Assembly: GCA_007122505.1 (NCBI GenBank)
Contig: SKTQ01000188.1
Span: 1 to 5,300, forward strand
Direction: 5' to 3'
DNA length: 5,300 nt
Source of the DNA: Bacteroidales bacterium
GTDB taxonomy: Bacteria > Bacteroidota > Bacteroidia > Bacteroidales > UBA7960
Below the pieces are notes generated by a model, which was given only the letters and a program-made list of their open reading frames with translations, was not told where the DNA came from and did no database searches. Below are positions 1 through 5,300 of the stretch, in pieces (position 1 is the stretch's first letter; each line of letters opens with the position of its first letter). The position numbers were made by a program, and so were the translations under genes.

Positions 1-176
1 ACTCGCACGGCTTCTTCCGGGGCGCCGTCGGCATCGGCGTGGTGGGCCAGGGCGACAGCCCGCGGCCCGGCTACGGTCCCGGTCTCACGCTGCTGATGAC
101 CTCGCACGACGGGAAGATCGCACCCGTCCAGGCGGCCGGCGCGAACCTCGCCGAGATGTTCGACCTGCGAGCGTGA
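1..176 (+). CDS. DUF4438-like protein, C-terminal fragment (5' end outside window)
   Basis: The reading frame starts at base 3 and is open to a TGA at 174-176, giving 57 visible residues that end in EMFDLRA. It shows an RGAVGIGVV stretch, then a GYGPGLTLLMTS stretch, then DGKIAP and ANLAEM near the end. From memory, DUF4438 proteins end in this order: a basic/RGAV strand with IGVV, a GHGPGV-LLTS segment, G-I-P, then ANIA. The biochemical role of that family is not established as far as I know. The stop codon overlaps the GTG of the next gene by 4 bp, so the two are probably co-transcribed and translationally coupled, and this protein is probably part of the same pathway as the dehydrogenase. 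Only the tail is present, so domain architecture and length cannot be checked. The coding call is firm; the family call is moderate. Confidence 0.62.
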   Translation, partial: SHGFFRGAVGIGVVGQGDSPRPGYGPGLTLLMTSHDGKIAPVQAAGANLAEMFDLRA

Positions 177-1285
177 GCAGCGACCTCCCGACCCAGGCGA
201 GCGGTGCCGAGCCAGGCATGCCGCGCGTCGCCGCCGCGGACGCCGAGTCGTTCGCGTTGGCGTGCTTCGAGGCGCTCGGTGTCGAGGCCGACGCCGCCGC
301 CGTCTGCGCCGACGCGCTGATGCAGTCCGAGCTCCGCTACCACCCCGGGCAGGGCCAGGGTCTCAAGCGCCTGCTCGGGTACGAGCAGCGCATCGGGCGC
401 GGGCACATCGACGTGCGCGCCCGGTTCGAGGTGCTCAAGGAGAGCCCGGCGCTGGCGCTCGTCGACGCGCACAACGGCCTCGGCTCCGTGATCGGCCGCC
501 GGGCCATGGAGCTGGCCTGCGACAAGGCCGCCGTGTGCGGCGTCGGCGTGGTCGTGGTGCGCGGGAGCACGCACTACGGCTCGTCGTCGGTCCACGCCCG
601 CGCCGCGTTGGGGCGCGGCTACGTCGGCGTCGCCTTCACGAACGCGGGACCGGAGATGGCACCGTGGGGTGGCCGGACGCCCGTCGTCGGCACCAACCCG
701 TGGGGGATCGCTGCCCCGACCGGCGGCGATTTCCCCGTGGTGCTCGACATCGCGCTCACGACGGCCGGCAAGGGGATGATGCGCTTCCTTGCCGAGCGCG
801 GGCAGCCGATGCCGCGCGACTGGGCGCTCACGCCCGAGGGCGAGGAGACCGACGACCCCACCGCCGCGATGGCGGGCGCGCTGCTCGGGATCGGGCAGTA
901 CAAGGGGGTCGGGCTGTCGTTCTTCACCGACGTGCTGACCGGCGTCATCTCTGGCGGCGGGTTCGGTCTGACGCCCTACAGCGACCCCGCCAGGCTCGAC
1001 GTCGCCCACACGTTCATCGCCTTCGACGTCGGCTGGTTCATGGAGCCCGAGGCGTTCTACGCGCGCATGCAGGCCTTCATCGCCGAGGTCAAGGCGAGCG
1101 AGCTGCGGCCGGGATTCCACGAGGTGTTGGTTCCCGGGGAGCTGGAGCACCGGCGTGAGCAGCAGAAGCTCGCGTCGGGCGTCCCCTTCCCACGGGCCGA
1201 TCTCGATGCGCTGATCGCGCTCGGTGAGCGGCTCGGCGTCGACACGAGCGCGTTGAGGGCCGCGGGCGCCGTCGGGGGGATGTGA
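173..1285 (+). CDS. LDH2/MDH2 (malate/L-lactate/ureidoglycolate dehydrogenase-type) oxidoreductase
   Basis: This 370-residue protein matches the NAD(P)H-dependent LDH2/MDH2 family (YlbC, AllD, DpkA relatives), usually about 330-360 residues. Those enzymes are cytosolic and interconvert 2-hydroxy acids and 2-oxo acids, or reduce cyclic imines. Visible marks are STHYG at 132-136 with the expected catalytic His134, an AAxGxGYVGVAFTN strand, APWGG at 163-167, VGTNP at 172-176, LDIALTTAGKG at 191-201, and a QYKGVGL segment around Lys244. The usual N-terminal SHG motif, which carries another active-site His, is replaced by a GQGQG stretch around residues 59-63, with Arg66 following. Substrate is therefore uncertain. 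The GTG start at 173 overlaps the upstream stop (GTGA) and has only a weak Shine-Dalgarno, which fits coupling; an ATG at 218 (residue 16) is a plausible alternative. The gene converges on the M20 gene with 21 bp between stops. Confidence 0.9.
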   Translation: MSSDLPTQASGAEPGMPRVAAADAESFALACFEALGVEADAAAVCADALMQSELRYHPGQGQGLKRLLGYEQRIGRGHIDVRARFEVLKESPALALVDAHNGLGSVIGRRAMELACDKAAVCGVGVVVVRGSTHYGSSSVHARAALGRGYVGVAFTNAGPEMAPWGGRTPVVGTNPWGIAAPTGGDFPVVLDIALTTAGKGMMRFLAERGQPMPRDWALTPEGEETDDPTAAMAGALLGIGQYKGVGLSFFTDVLTGVISGGGFGLTPYSDPARLDVAHTFIAFDVGWFMEPEAFYARMQAFIAEVKASELRPGFHEVLVPGELEHRREQQKLASGVPFPRADLDALIALGERLGVDTSALRAAGAVGGM

Positions 1286-1306
1286 CGTCGTCCGGGCGTC
1301 GGCGGC

Positions 1307-2539
1307 CTACAGGGTCGGGCCGTCTGCCAGGCGCAGCGCCGCATGCAGGAGCGCCTGCGCGCCCGCGGCGCAGTGACGTGGGTCGGTGTCCTCGTCGGGC
1401 GTGTGGCTCAGGCCGCCCTTGCTCGGGACGAACAGCATGCCGACGGGCAGTCGGCGCGCCAGCACCTTGGCGTCGTGCCCGGCCCACGAGGGCATCGTCC
1501 GCTCGGGGAGGCCCGCGGTGACCAGGGCGTCCTGGGTGGCGCGGAGGACCGCCGGGTGCATCGGTACGGCCGGGGCGTGGTGCCAGGGGTCGATGGTCGC
1601 GCTCAGGCCGTTCCTTCGTGCGGCCGTCGTGACCAGCGCATCGACCTCGTCGCGCAGTGTCGCGAGGCGGCCCTCGTCGGGTGAGCGCAGCTCGACGCGC
1701 AGCCGCGTGCGTCCGGGGATCACGTTCGTCGCCCCCGGCGAGACCTCGAACACCCCGACCGTCGCGACGGCGCGCTCGCCGCTGGCGTTGGCGAGGTCGC
1801 GGACGGCGAGGGCGAGCTCGGCCGCGCCCCAGAGGGCGTCGCGCCTGAGGGCCATCGGGGTGGTGCCGGCGTGGTTGGCCTGGCCGTGGAACGTGACCGT
1901 CGTCCGTGAGATGCCGACGATGGCCTCCACGGCGGCCGCGCTCGCGCCTGCCTCGTCGAGCACCGGGCCCTGCTCGACGTGCAGTTCGAGGTACGCGGCC
2001 AGCGCGGGTCGCGCGACGACCGGCAGGCCGGGTACGTCGAACGCCCGCAGGTGCGCCTCGAGGCTCCGCCCCGCCCCGTCGACGATGGACGCGTATCGTT
2101 CGGGACCGATCTCGCCCGTCCAGAGCTGGGCGGACATGACGCCGATCCCGAAGGTGTTGCCCTCCTCGTCCGCGAAGCCGAGGGCCGCCAGCCCGCGCCG
2201 CGGCCGGACGGTGTGTTCACGCAGGGTCTGCAGCACCTCGACGGCGGCTACGACGCCGAGTGCCCCGTCGAAGCGCCCGCCGTTCGGGACGCTGTCGAGG
2301 TGCGAGCCGAGGCCGATGAGCGGCGCATCCTGGTCGCGTCCGGGGAGCACGGCGATGAGGTTGCCGATGTCGTCGCGGCCCGTCTCGAGGCCGGCCTCGC
2401 GCGCCCACGTCGCGACGAGCGCCAGCGCCTCGGCGTGTGCGCTGCCGAAGCCTGGTCGCGTCACGCCTCCGTGGTCGTCGGCGCCGATGCGCCCCAGGCG
2501 GTGCAGGCGCTCCCAGAGTCGTCCCATGTTGACCTTCAC
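1307..2539 (-). CDS. M20 family zinc amidohydrolase (allantoate amidohydrolase / N-carbamoyl-L-amino acid hydrolase type)
   Basis: This 410-residue, full-length protein belongs to the AllC/HyuC branch of M20 metalloenzymes, which hydrolyse N-carbamoyl or ureido groups and release ammonia and CO2. By comparison with the family, the predicted di-metal ligands are all present: His80 in GSHLDSV, Asp91 in GGRFDG, Glu126 in ADEEGN (with Glu125 the catalytic base), His187 in ELHVEQGP, and His379 in GLSH. Family hallmarks in the dimerisation domain are QANHAGTTPM (220-229) followed by RRDA, and TNVIPG (271-276). The usual SGAGHDA reads SWAGHDA (351-357). There is no signal peptide, so it is cytosolic. 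The GTG start at 2539 is chosen because GGAGGA lies 5 nt upstream; an internal ATG at 2527 lacks this. It is divergent from the GntR gene. Family is certain; allantoate, N-carbamoyl amino acid or beta-ureidopropionate cannot be told apart here. Confidence 0.93.
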   Translation of the reverse strand: MKVNMGRLWERLHRLGRIGADDHGGVTRPGFGSAHAEALALVATWAREAGLETGRDDIGNLIAVLPGRDQDAPLIGLGSHLDSVPNGGRFDGALGVVAAVEVLQTLREHTVRPRRGLAALGFADEEGNTFGIGVMSAQLWTGEIGPERYASIVDGAGRSLEAHLRAFDVPGLPVVARPALAAYLELHVEQGPVLDEAGASAAAVEAIVGISRTTVTFHGQANHAGTTPMALRRDALWGAAELALAVRDLANASGERAVATVGVFEVSPGATNVIPGRTRLRVELRSPDEGRLATLRDEVDALVTTAARRNGLSATIDPWHHAPAVPMHPAVLRATQDALVTAGLPERTMPSWAGHDAKVLARRLPVGMLFVPSKGGLSHTPDEDTDPRHCAAGAQALLHAALRLADGPTL

Positions 2540-2544
2540 GCTCG

Positions 2545-2550
2545 TCCTCC
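2545..2550 (-). promoter_or_regulatory. Shine-Dalgarno GGAGGA deciding the M20 GTG start
   Basis: On the minus strand GGAGGA lies 5 nt before the GTG at 2539. This supports that GTG over the in-frame ATG four codons downstream. Confidence 0.75.
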
Positions 2551-2656
2551 AGGGGGTTACTCGACGTCGTCGGCTTCGTCGCGTCGGTTGTCGGTCTGCG
2601 CTGATCGCGCCGACCCGGCGGGCGACGCGTCATCGTACGGGCGCGACGGCGCCAGT

Positions 2657-2685
2657 TGTCGACTGTCGACATTATCATGTCGTCA
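2657..2685. promoter_or_regulatory. Two overlapping inverted repeats, candidate operator in the divergent promoter region
   Basis: Bases 2657-2671 form a perfect inverted repeat, TGTCGAC-T-GTCGACA, with a one-base centre. Bases 2664-2685 form a second palindrome whose core, CGACAT-TATC-ATGTCG (2667-2682), is perfect in its 6-bp arms. Over the full 22 bp, 9 of 11 half-positions are symmetric. The two share the GTCGACA half-site. The element lies 40 bp before the GntR start codon and 125 bp before the M20 start codon, where a FadR-class regulator would control both genes and itself. The symmetry is seen directly; binding by the adjacent regulator is inferred. Confidence 0.6.
2671..2678. promoter_or_regulatory. 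Candidate back-to-back -10 elements inside the palindrome
   Basis: The AT-rich palindrome core reads TATCAT (2673-2678) on the plus strand and GATAAT (2676-2671) on the minus strand. Each matches TATAAT at five of six positions. The plus-strand element would give a GntR leader of roughly 40 nt, and the minus-strand element an M20 leader of roughly 125 nt. I see no convincing -35 hexamer at 16-18 bp for either, so this is tentative. Confidence 0.3.
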
Positions 2686-2706
2686 TGCGTGATACCGTTC
2701 ATGCTG

Positions 2707-2712
2707 AAGGGA
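2707..2712 (+). promoter_or_regulatory. Shine-Dalgarno AAGGGA for the GntR gene
   Basis: AAGGGA ends 12 nt before the ATG at 2725. The spacing is somewhat long, but no better site precedes the other in-frame starts (ATG 2701, TTG 2656), so it favours the 2725 start. Confidence 0.45.
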
Positions 2713-2724
2713 TGCAGATCGCTC

Positions 2725-3402
2725 ATGGGTGAGTCGTCAAGGACGCAGCTGTTCGGTGTCGACACCAGACCGCTCCGTCAGCAGATCGCCGACGCGCTCC
2801 AGCGTGCCATCATCGAGGGTGAGCTCAAGCCGGGCGATGCGCTGATCGAGACCGACATCGCCACGCGGCTCGGCGTCAGCCGAGCGCCGGTGCGTGAGGC
2901 CCTCCAGCTCCTGGCGACCAGCCGGCTCGTCGAAGTCTTCCCCTATAAGGGCACGACCGTACGGGCGCTGACGGCCACCGATGTCGCGGAGGCACACACG
3001 ATGCGACTCCTGCTCGAGGCCTACGCCATCAGGCAGCTCGCCGAGCGCCGCGGCGGTGGCGTACTGGACGCGCTCCGCGACGCCTGCCGCGAGATGGCGT
3101 CACTGGCAACGGGCAATGACGAGCGCGCGCTCCTCGACGCCGACGAGCGCTTCCACCACCTCGTGATCGAGGGGGCCGACAACGAGCTCCTCGCAAGCGT
3201 GTGGTCCAGCATCCACATGCGCGTACGCCAGATCATCGCCCTGCGGAACCGTCGAATCGTCGACCCCACTGCGATCGCCCGTAACCACGAGGAGATCGTC
3301 GCGGCCATCGCGGTCGGCGACGCCGATACCGCCGAACGGCTGCTGCGCACGCACCTGGACCGCACCACCGTGGAGGAATCGGGCAACCTCGTCGCGACGT
3401 GA
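2725..3402 (+). CDS. GntR family transcriptional regulator, FadR/FCD subfamily
   Basis: The predicted 225-residue protein has a winged helix-turn-helix at about residues 16-80, with PLRQQIADALQRAI, GELKPGDAL, a recognition helix in VSRAPVREAL, and the wing ending in GTTVRAL. An FCD ligand-binding domain follows (about 88-212). Its four usual metal-coordinating residues all seem present: Asp140 and His144 in DERFH, His188 in NHEEI, and His210 in RTHLD. FCD proteins typically sense carboxylate-type metabolites and repress adjacent catabolic genes. The ATG at 2725 is preferred because it gives a normal FadR-type N-terminus and has a purine-rich site upstream; the TTG (2656) and ATG (2701) would add residues with no family match, and the TTG lies inside the palindromes. 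It is divergent from the M20 gene, with the putative operator between. It may be autoregulated and may control the downstream DUF885 and PuuE-like genes. The ligand is unknown. Confidence 0.92.
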   Translation: MGESSRTQLFGVDTRPLRQQIADALQRAIIEGELKPGDALIETDIATRLGVSRAPVREALQLLATSRLVEVFPYKGTTVRALTATDVAEAHTMRLLLEAYAIRQLAERRGGGVLDALRDACREMASLATGNDERALLDADERFHHLVIEGADNELLASVWSSIHMRVRQIIALRNRRIVDPTAIARNHEEIVAAIAVGDADTAERLLRTHLDRTTVEESGNLVAT

Positions 3403-3500
3403 CCACCGATCTCGCCGTCCACGAGGTGCACGTGCGGCTGCCGGCAACCTCGGCGGCGCCCCTACGGGCCCACGTGCCCCGACACCAAGGAGACCGATGA
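3399..3500 (+). CDS. Possible 33-residue leader ORF or gene remnant between GntR and DUF885-like genes
   Basis: A GTG at 3399 overlaps the GntR stop (GTGA), and the frame ends in a TGA that overlaps the next gene's ATG (ATGA at 3497-3500). The short product begins MTTDLAVHEVHVRLP and ends RHQGDR. It exactly bridges the 94-bp gap, which would allow coupled translation along the operon. No good Shine-Dalgarno sits close to the GTG, and I recognise no family. An open frame of this length is common at this GC content, so it may well be chance. Confidence 0.15.
   Translation: MTTDLAVHEVHVRLPATSAAPLRAHVPRHQGDR
3487..3493 (+). promoter_or_regulatory. Shine-Dalgarno AAGGAGA for the DUF885-like gene
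   Basis: AAGGAGA ends 3 nt before the ATG at 3497 (AGGAG core 4 nt away). The sequence match is strong and the spacing slightly short. It supports 3497 as the start and so the compact length of the protein. Confidence 0.65.
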
Positions 3501-4726
3501 CGACACTCGCCTACACCGACCTGCAGACGGCACGCCGCTTCGTCGACGTGGTCCTCAGCCTCAGCCAGCTCGGCCTCGCCACCTACGGACGGCCGATCGT
3601 CCTCGCGAACTACACCGACGTCACGCCGACCCTGTCGAGCGCCGACGCCATCGAGGCCGCCATCGACGAGGTCGAGGACGTCGTCGCGGGGTCGGCGGAC
3701 GCGCATCCCAGGCGGTACATGGCCGCGCTGGTGCGCGGCGCCCGAACCGTCCTCGCGGACCTGCGGGGCGACGACCTGAGCTACGGCGAGCTCGTGGCCG
3801 GCTGCCTCGAGATCGACCATCGCCCCGTACCTGAGAGCGAGACGCGTCGCCTGCGTCAGGAGCTGCACGAGGGTCTCGGCCTGCTCGGCTACGACGGGTC
3901 GCTGGAGCGCCAGGTCGAGGCCTGGCTCGCAGCCACCAGCGTCACCGGCGACGACGTCATCCGCTACGGTCGCTCGATCCTCGCCCGGGCGCGCGAGGCG
4001 ACGGAGCGGACCGTCGTCACGCTCCCGCCGGGGGAGGGGATCGACGACTTCGGCGGCGTGCGCGACGTGCACTACAGCGGCAAGTCGCGCTACGTCGGCG
4101 ACTACCGCGGCACGCTCGAGTTCAACGTCGACAAGTTCTGGCAGCGCGACCTCTTCGTCCACGTCCTGACGCACGAGGCCTACCCCGGGCACCAGACCTT
4201 CTACGCGCTGTGGGACCACCTCTACCGGCAGGGAGCGTGGCCGATGGAGGCCGCCTTCTACCAGCTCAACGGACCGACCAACGCGGTGTTCGAGGGCGGA
4301 CCGGAGGCGTCGCTGCACTTCCTCGGCTGGGACGCGGCCGACACGGACGAGGCGCTGCGGCTGCGCGTCGCGCTGGCGTACATGGACCTCGGTCGCGTCG
4401 CGATGAACGACGCGTGCCTGTGGTGCAACAGCGGTGCGATGACCAAGGACGAGGCCGTCGCGCTGATGGTCGAGCACTTCGTCCTGCCGGACGACGCCGA
4501 GCGTGCGCACCGGTTCTTCACCAGCCGGCAGTCACGCGCCAACTACGCCCAGTACTACTACGGCCGCCGCATCGTCAAGCTCGCCTACGAGCGCTTCGAG
4601 CACAGCGAGACCGAGCGGCAGCGCTTCTTCGATCTCATCTACCGCACGCCCCACACCACCAGCACGTTCGTCCAGGCCGTCGCCGACGCGAGCGGCGCGC
4701 CGTTCGACCCGTTCTCGTACACGTGA
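3497..4726 (+). CDS. DUF885-like putative zinc metallohydrolase (HExxxGH)
   Basis: The 409-residue protein contains HEAYPGH at 226-232 within FVHVLTHEAYPGHQTF. This resembles the HE-x-x-PGHH motif of DUF885 proteins, which are predicted gluzincin-type metallohydrolases. The downstream FEGGPEA segment (265-271) sits where DUF885 proteins have EGW-x-x-Y, and Glu266 is a candidate third metal ligand. No signal peptide or lipobox is visible, so it is probably cytosolic. Typical DUF885 proteins are, from memory, about 550-600 residues. This one is much shorter, yet has a good ribosome site at its start and a helical N-terminal region without evident breaks, so it looks like a compact subfamily rather than a truncation. 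The C-terminal half is rich in aromatic and acidic residues (for example NYAQYYYGRRIV). It lies between the regulator and the PuuE-like gene, all co-directional, which suggests a role as an amide or peptide hydrolase or a lyase-like partner in the pathway. The substrate is unknown. Confidence 0.8.
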   Translation: MTTLAYTDLQTARRFVDVVLSLSQLGLATYGRPIVLANYTDVTPTLSSADAIEAAIDEVEDVVAGSADAHPRRYMAALVRGARTVLADLRGDDLSYGELVAGCLEIDHRPVPESETRRLRQELHEGLGLLGYDGSLERQVEAWLAATSVTGDDVIRYGRSILARAREATERTVVTLPPGEGIDDFGGVRDVHYSGKSRYVGDYRGTLEFNVDKFWQRDLFVHVLTHEAYPGHQTFYALWDHLYRQGAWPMEAAFYQLNGPTNAVFEGGPEASLHFLGWDAADTDEALRLRVALAYMDLGRVAMNDACLWCNSGAMTKDEAVALMVEHFVLPDDAERAHRFFTSRQSRANYAQYYYGRRIVKLAYERFEHSETERQRFFDLIYRTPHTTSTFVQAVADASGAPFDPFSYT

Positions 4727-4746
4727 GGGCGCGACGCGCCGCGATC

Positions 4747-4753
4747 GAGGAGG
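4747..4753 (+). promoter_or_regulatory. Shine-Dalgarno GAGGAGG for the PuuE-like gene
   Basis: GAGGAGG ends 10 nt before the GTG at 4764, in the 37-bp gap after the DUF885-like stop. It fixes the start and implies independent initiation within one transcript. Confidence 0.7.
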
Positions 4754-4763
4754 CATCCGCACC

Positions 4764-5300
4764 GTGAGCAGCGAACGCGACTTCGTCGGCTACGGCCGCA
4801 CCCCGCCCGTCTTCGACTGGCCCGACGGCCACCGGCTGGCGATCAACCTGGTGGTGAACTACGAGGAGGGCTCCGAGTACTCCTACGCCTTCGGCGACGA
4901 CCGCCAGGAGAACGTGGGCGAGTGGGGCGTGAAGCAGTTCCCGCCCGGTGTGCGCAACCTGGCGAACGAGTCGTTCTTCGAGTACGGCAGCCGCGTCGGC
5001 TTCTGGCGCCTGCTCGACCTGTTCGAGCGCCACGAGGTGGTCTCGACCTTCGGCGTGTGCGCCGTCGCGCTCGAGCGCAACCCCGCCGCGGCGCGCGCGA
5101 TCGTGGAGGCCGGGCACGAGGTCAACGCCCACGGCTACCGCTGGGAGGAGCACTTCCGGATGGATCCGGACACCGAGCGGGAACGGATCCGCCTGGCGAT
5201 CGAGGCGATCGAACGCCTGACCGGCGAGCGCCCCTACGGCTGGTACTGCCGCACCGCGCCGAGCGTCAACACGCGCGAGCTGCTGGTCGAGGAGGGCGGC
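4764..5300 (+). CDS. PuuE-like (allantoinase-type) polysaccharide deacetylase-fold protein, N-terminal part
   Basis: There are 179 codons before the window edge; the family is about 300 residues, so roughly 60% is visible. The N-terminus MSSERDFVGYGRTPP is characteristic of the PuuE/NodB-like branch that includes metal-independent allantoinase. Other marks are NYEEGSE at 32-38, where classic NodB deacetylases have the metal-binding TFDDG, then FFEYGSRVGFWRLL (71-84), STFGV (94-98), GHEVNAHGYRW (117-127) in place of SHGWRW, and RPYGWYCR followed by VNTREL. Loss of the DD pair fits metal-independent hydrolysis of a cyclic ureide or amide rather than sugar deacetylation. The GTG start at 4764 has a GAGGAGG site 10 nt upstream. 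It follows the DUF885-like gene by 37 bp on the same strand, so the two are probably one operon. The exact substrate (allantoin or another cyclic amide) cannot be set from the sequence. Confidence 0.85.
   Translation, partial: MSSERDFVGYGRTPPVFDWPDGHRLAINLVVNYEEGSEYSYAFGDDRQENVGEWGVKQFPPGVRNLANESFFEYGSRVGFWRLLDLFERHEVVSTFGVCAVALERNPAAARAIVEAGHEVNAHGYRWEEHFRMDPDTERERIRLAIEAIERLTGERPYGWYCRTAPSVNTRELLVEEGG

Noticed and set aside
71..1150. 359-codon open frame on the minus strand opposite the dehydrogenase gene
   Set aside because: It shows no motifs, its composition is typical of a shadow frame, and the plus strand carries clear LDH2-family motifs.
2624..2639. Short palindromes GACGCGTC and CGTACG in the divergent region
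   Set aside because: They are short, GC-rich and without spacing or repetition linking them to the main operator candidate; probably chance.
2656..2724. Upstream TTG (2656) or ATG (2701) start for the GntR gene
   Set aside because: The added residues do not resemble FadR-type N-termini, no Shine-Dalgarno precedes them, and the TTG lies inside the candidate operator.
1386..2732. 448-codon open frame on the plus strand opposite the M20 gene
   Set aside because: It is antisense to a protein with all expected M20 metal ligands, its product is low-complexity Arg/Ser/Ala/Pro-rich with no motif, and long antisense frames are expected at this GC content.
3429..3476. Two CACGTG hexamers 42 bp apart between the GntR and DUF885-like genes
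   Set aside because: The flanks are not symmetric around the second copy, the hexamer is expected often in GC-rich DNA, and nothing else supports a binding site or terminator.
3233..4510. 425-codon open frame on the minus strand opposite the DUF885-like gene
   Set aside because: It is rich in Val, Arg, Glu and Ala with no recognisable domain and overlaps two well-supported plus-strand genes; it is a GC-driven shadow.

Overview
The window is very GC-rich and gene-dense. It uses GTG as well as ATG starts, has purine-rich Shine-Dalgarno sites, and has 4-bp GTGA gene overlaps. This suggests a high-GC bacterium, most likely an actinomycetote, though nothing here fixes the genus. I see no RNA genes, CRISPR repeats, insertion sequences or transposases.

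Layout from left to right. (1) The last 57 codons of a plus-strand gene resembling the C-terminal domain of DUF4438 proteins. It overlaps by 4 bp with (2) an LDH2/MDH2-type NAD(P)-dependent oxidoreductase (the malate/L-lactate/ureidoglycolate dehydrogenase family). (3) Convergent on the minus strand, with 21 bp between stops, is an M20 zinc amidohydrolase of the allantoate amidohydrolase / N-carbamoyl-L-amino acid hydrolase type. (4) A 185-bp divergent intergenic region carries two overlapping inverted repeats. (5) A plus-strand GntR regulator of the FadR/FCD class follows. (6) Next is a compact DUF885-like putative metallohydrolase with an HEAYPGH motif. (7) Last is the N-terminal 179 codons of a PuuE-like (metal-independent allantoinase type) NodB-fold protein, which runs off the right edge.

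The three recognisable enzyme families match, by family only, three consecutive steps of ureide breakdown. A PuuE-like enzyme opens a cyclic ureide or amide, an AllC-like M20 enzyme hydrolyses the carbamoyl or ureido group, and an AllD-like dehydrogenase oxidises the resulting 2-hydroxy acid. A ligand-responsive GntR/FCD repressor next to a divergent operator is typical of an inducible catabolic island. Two poorly characterised families (DUF4438 and DUF885) are embedded in the cluster, and the dehydrogenase lacks the usual Ser-His-Gly motif. The substrate may therefore not be allantoin itself. The most notable point is a possibly undescribed cyclic-amide or N-carbamoyl catabolic pathway with DUF-family components. 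That reading is an inference from family membership and gene order.
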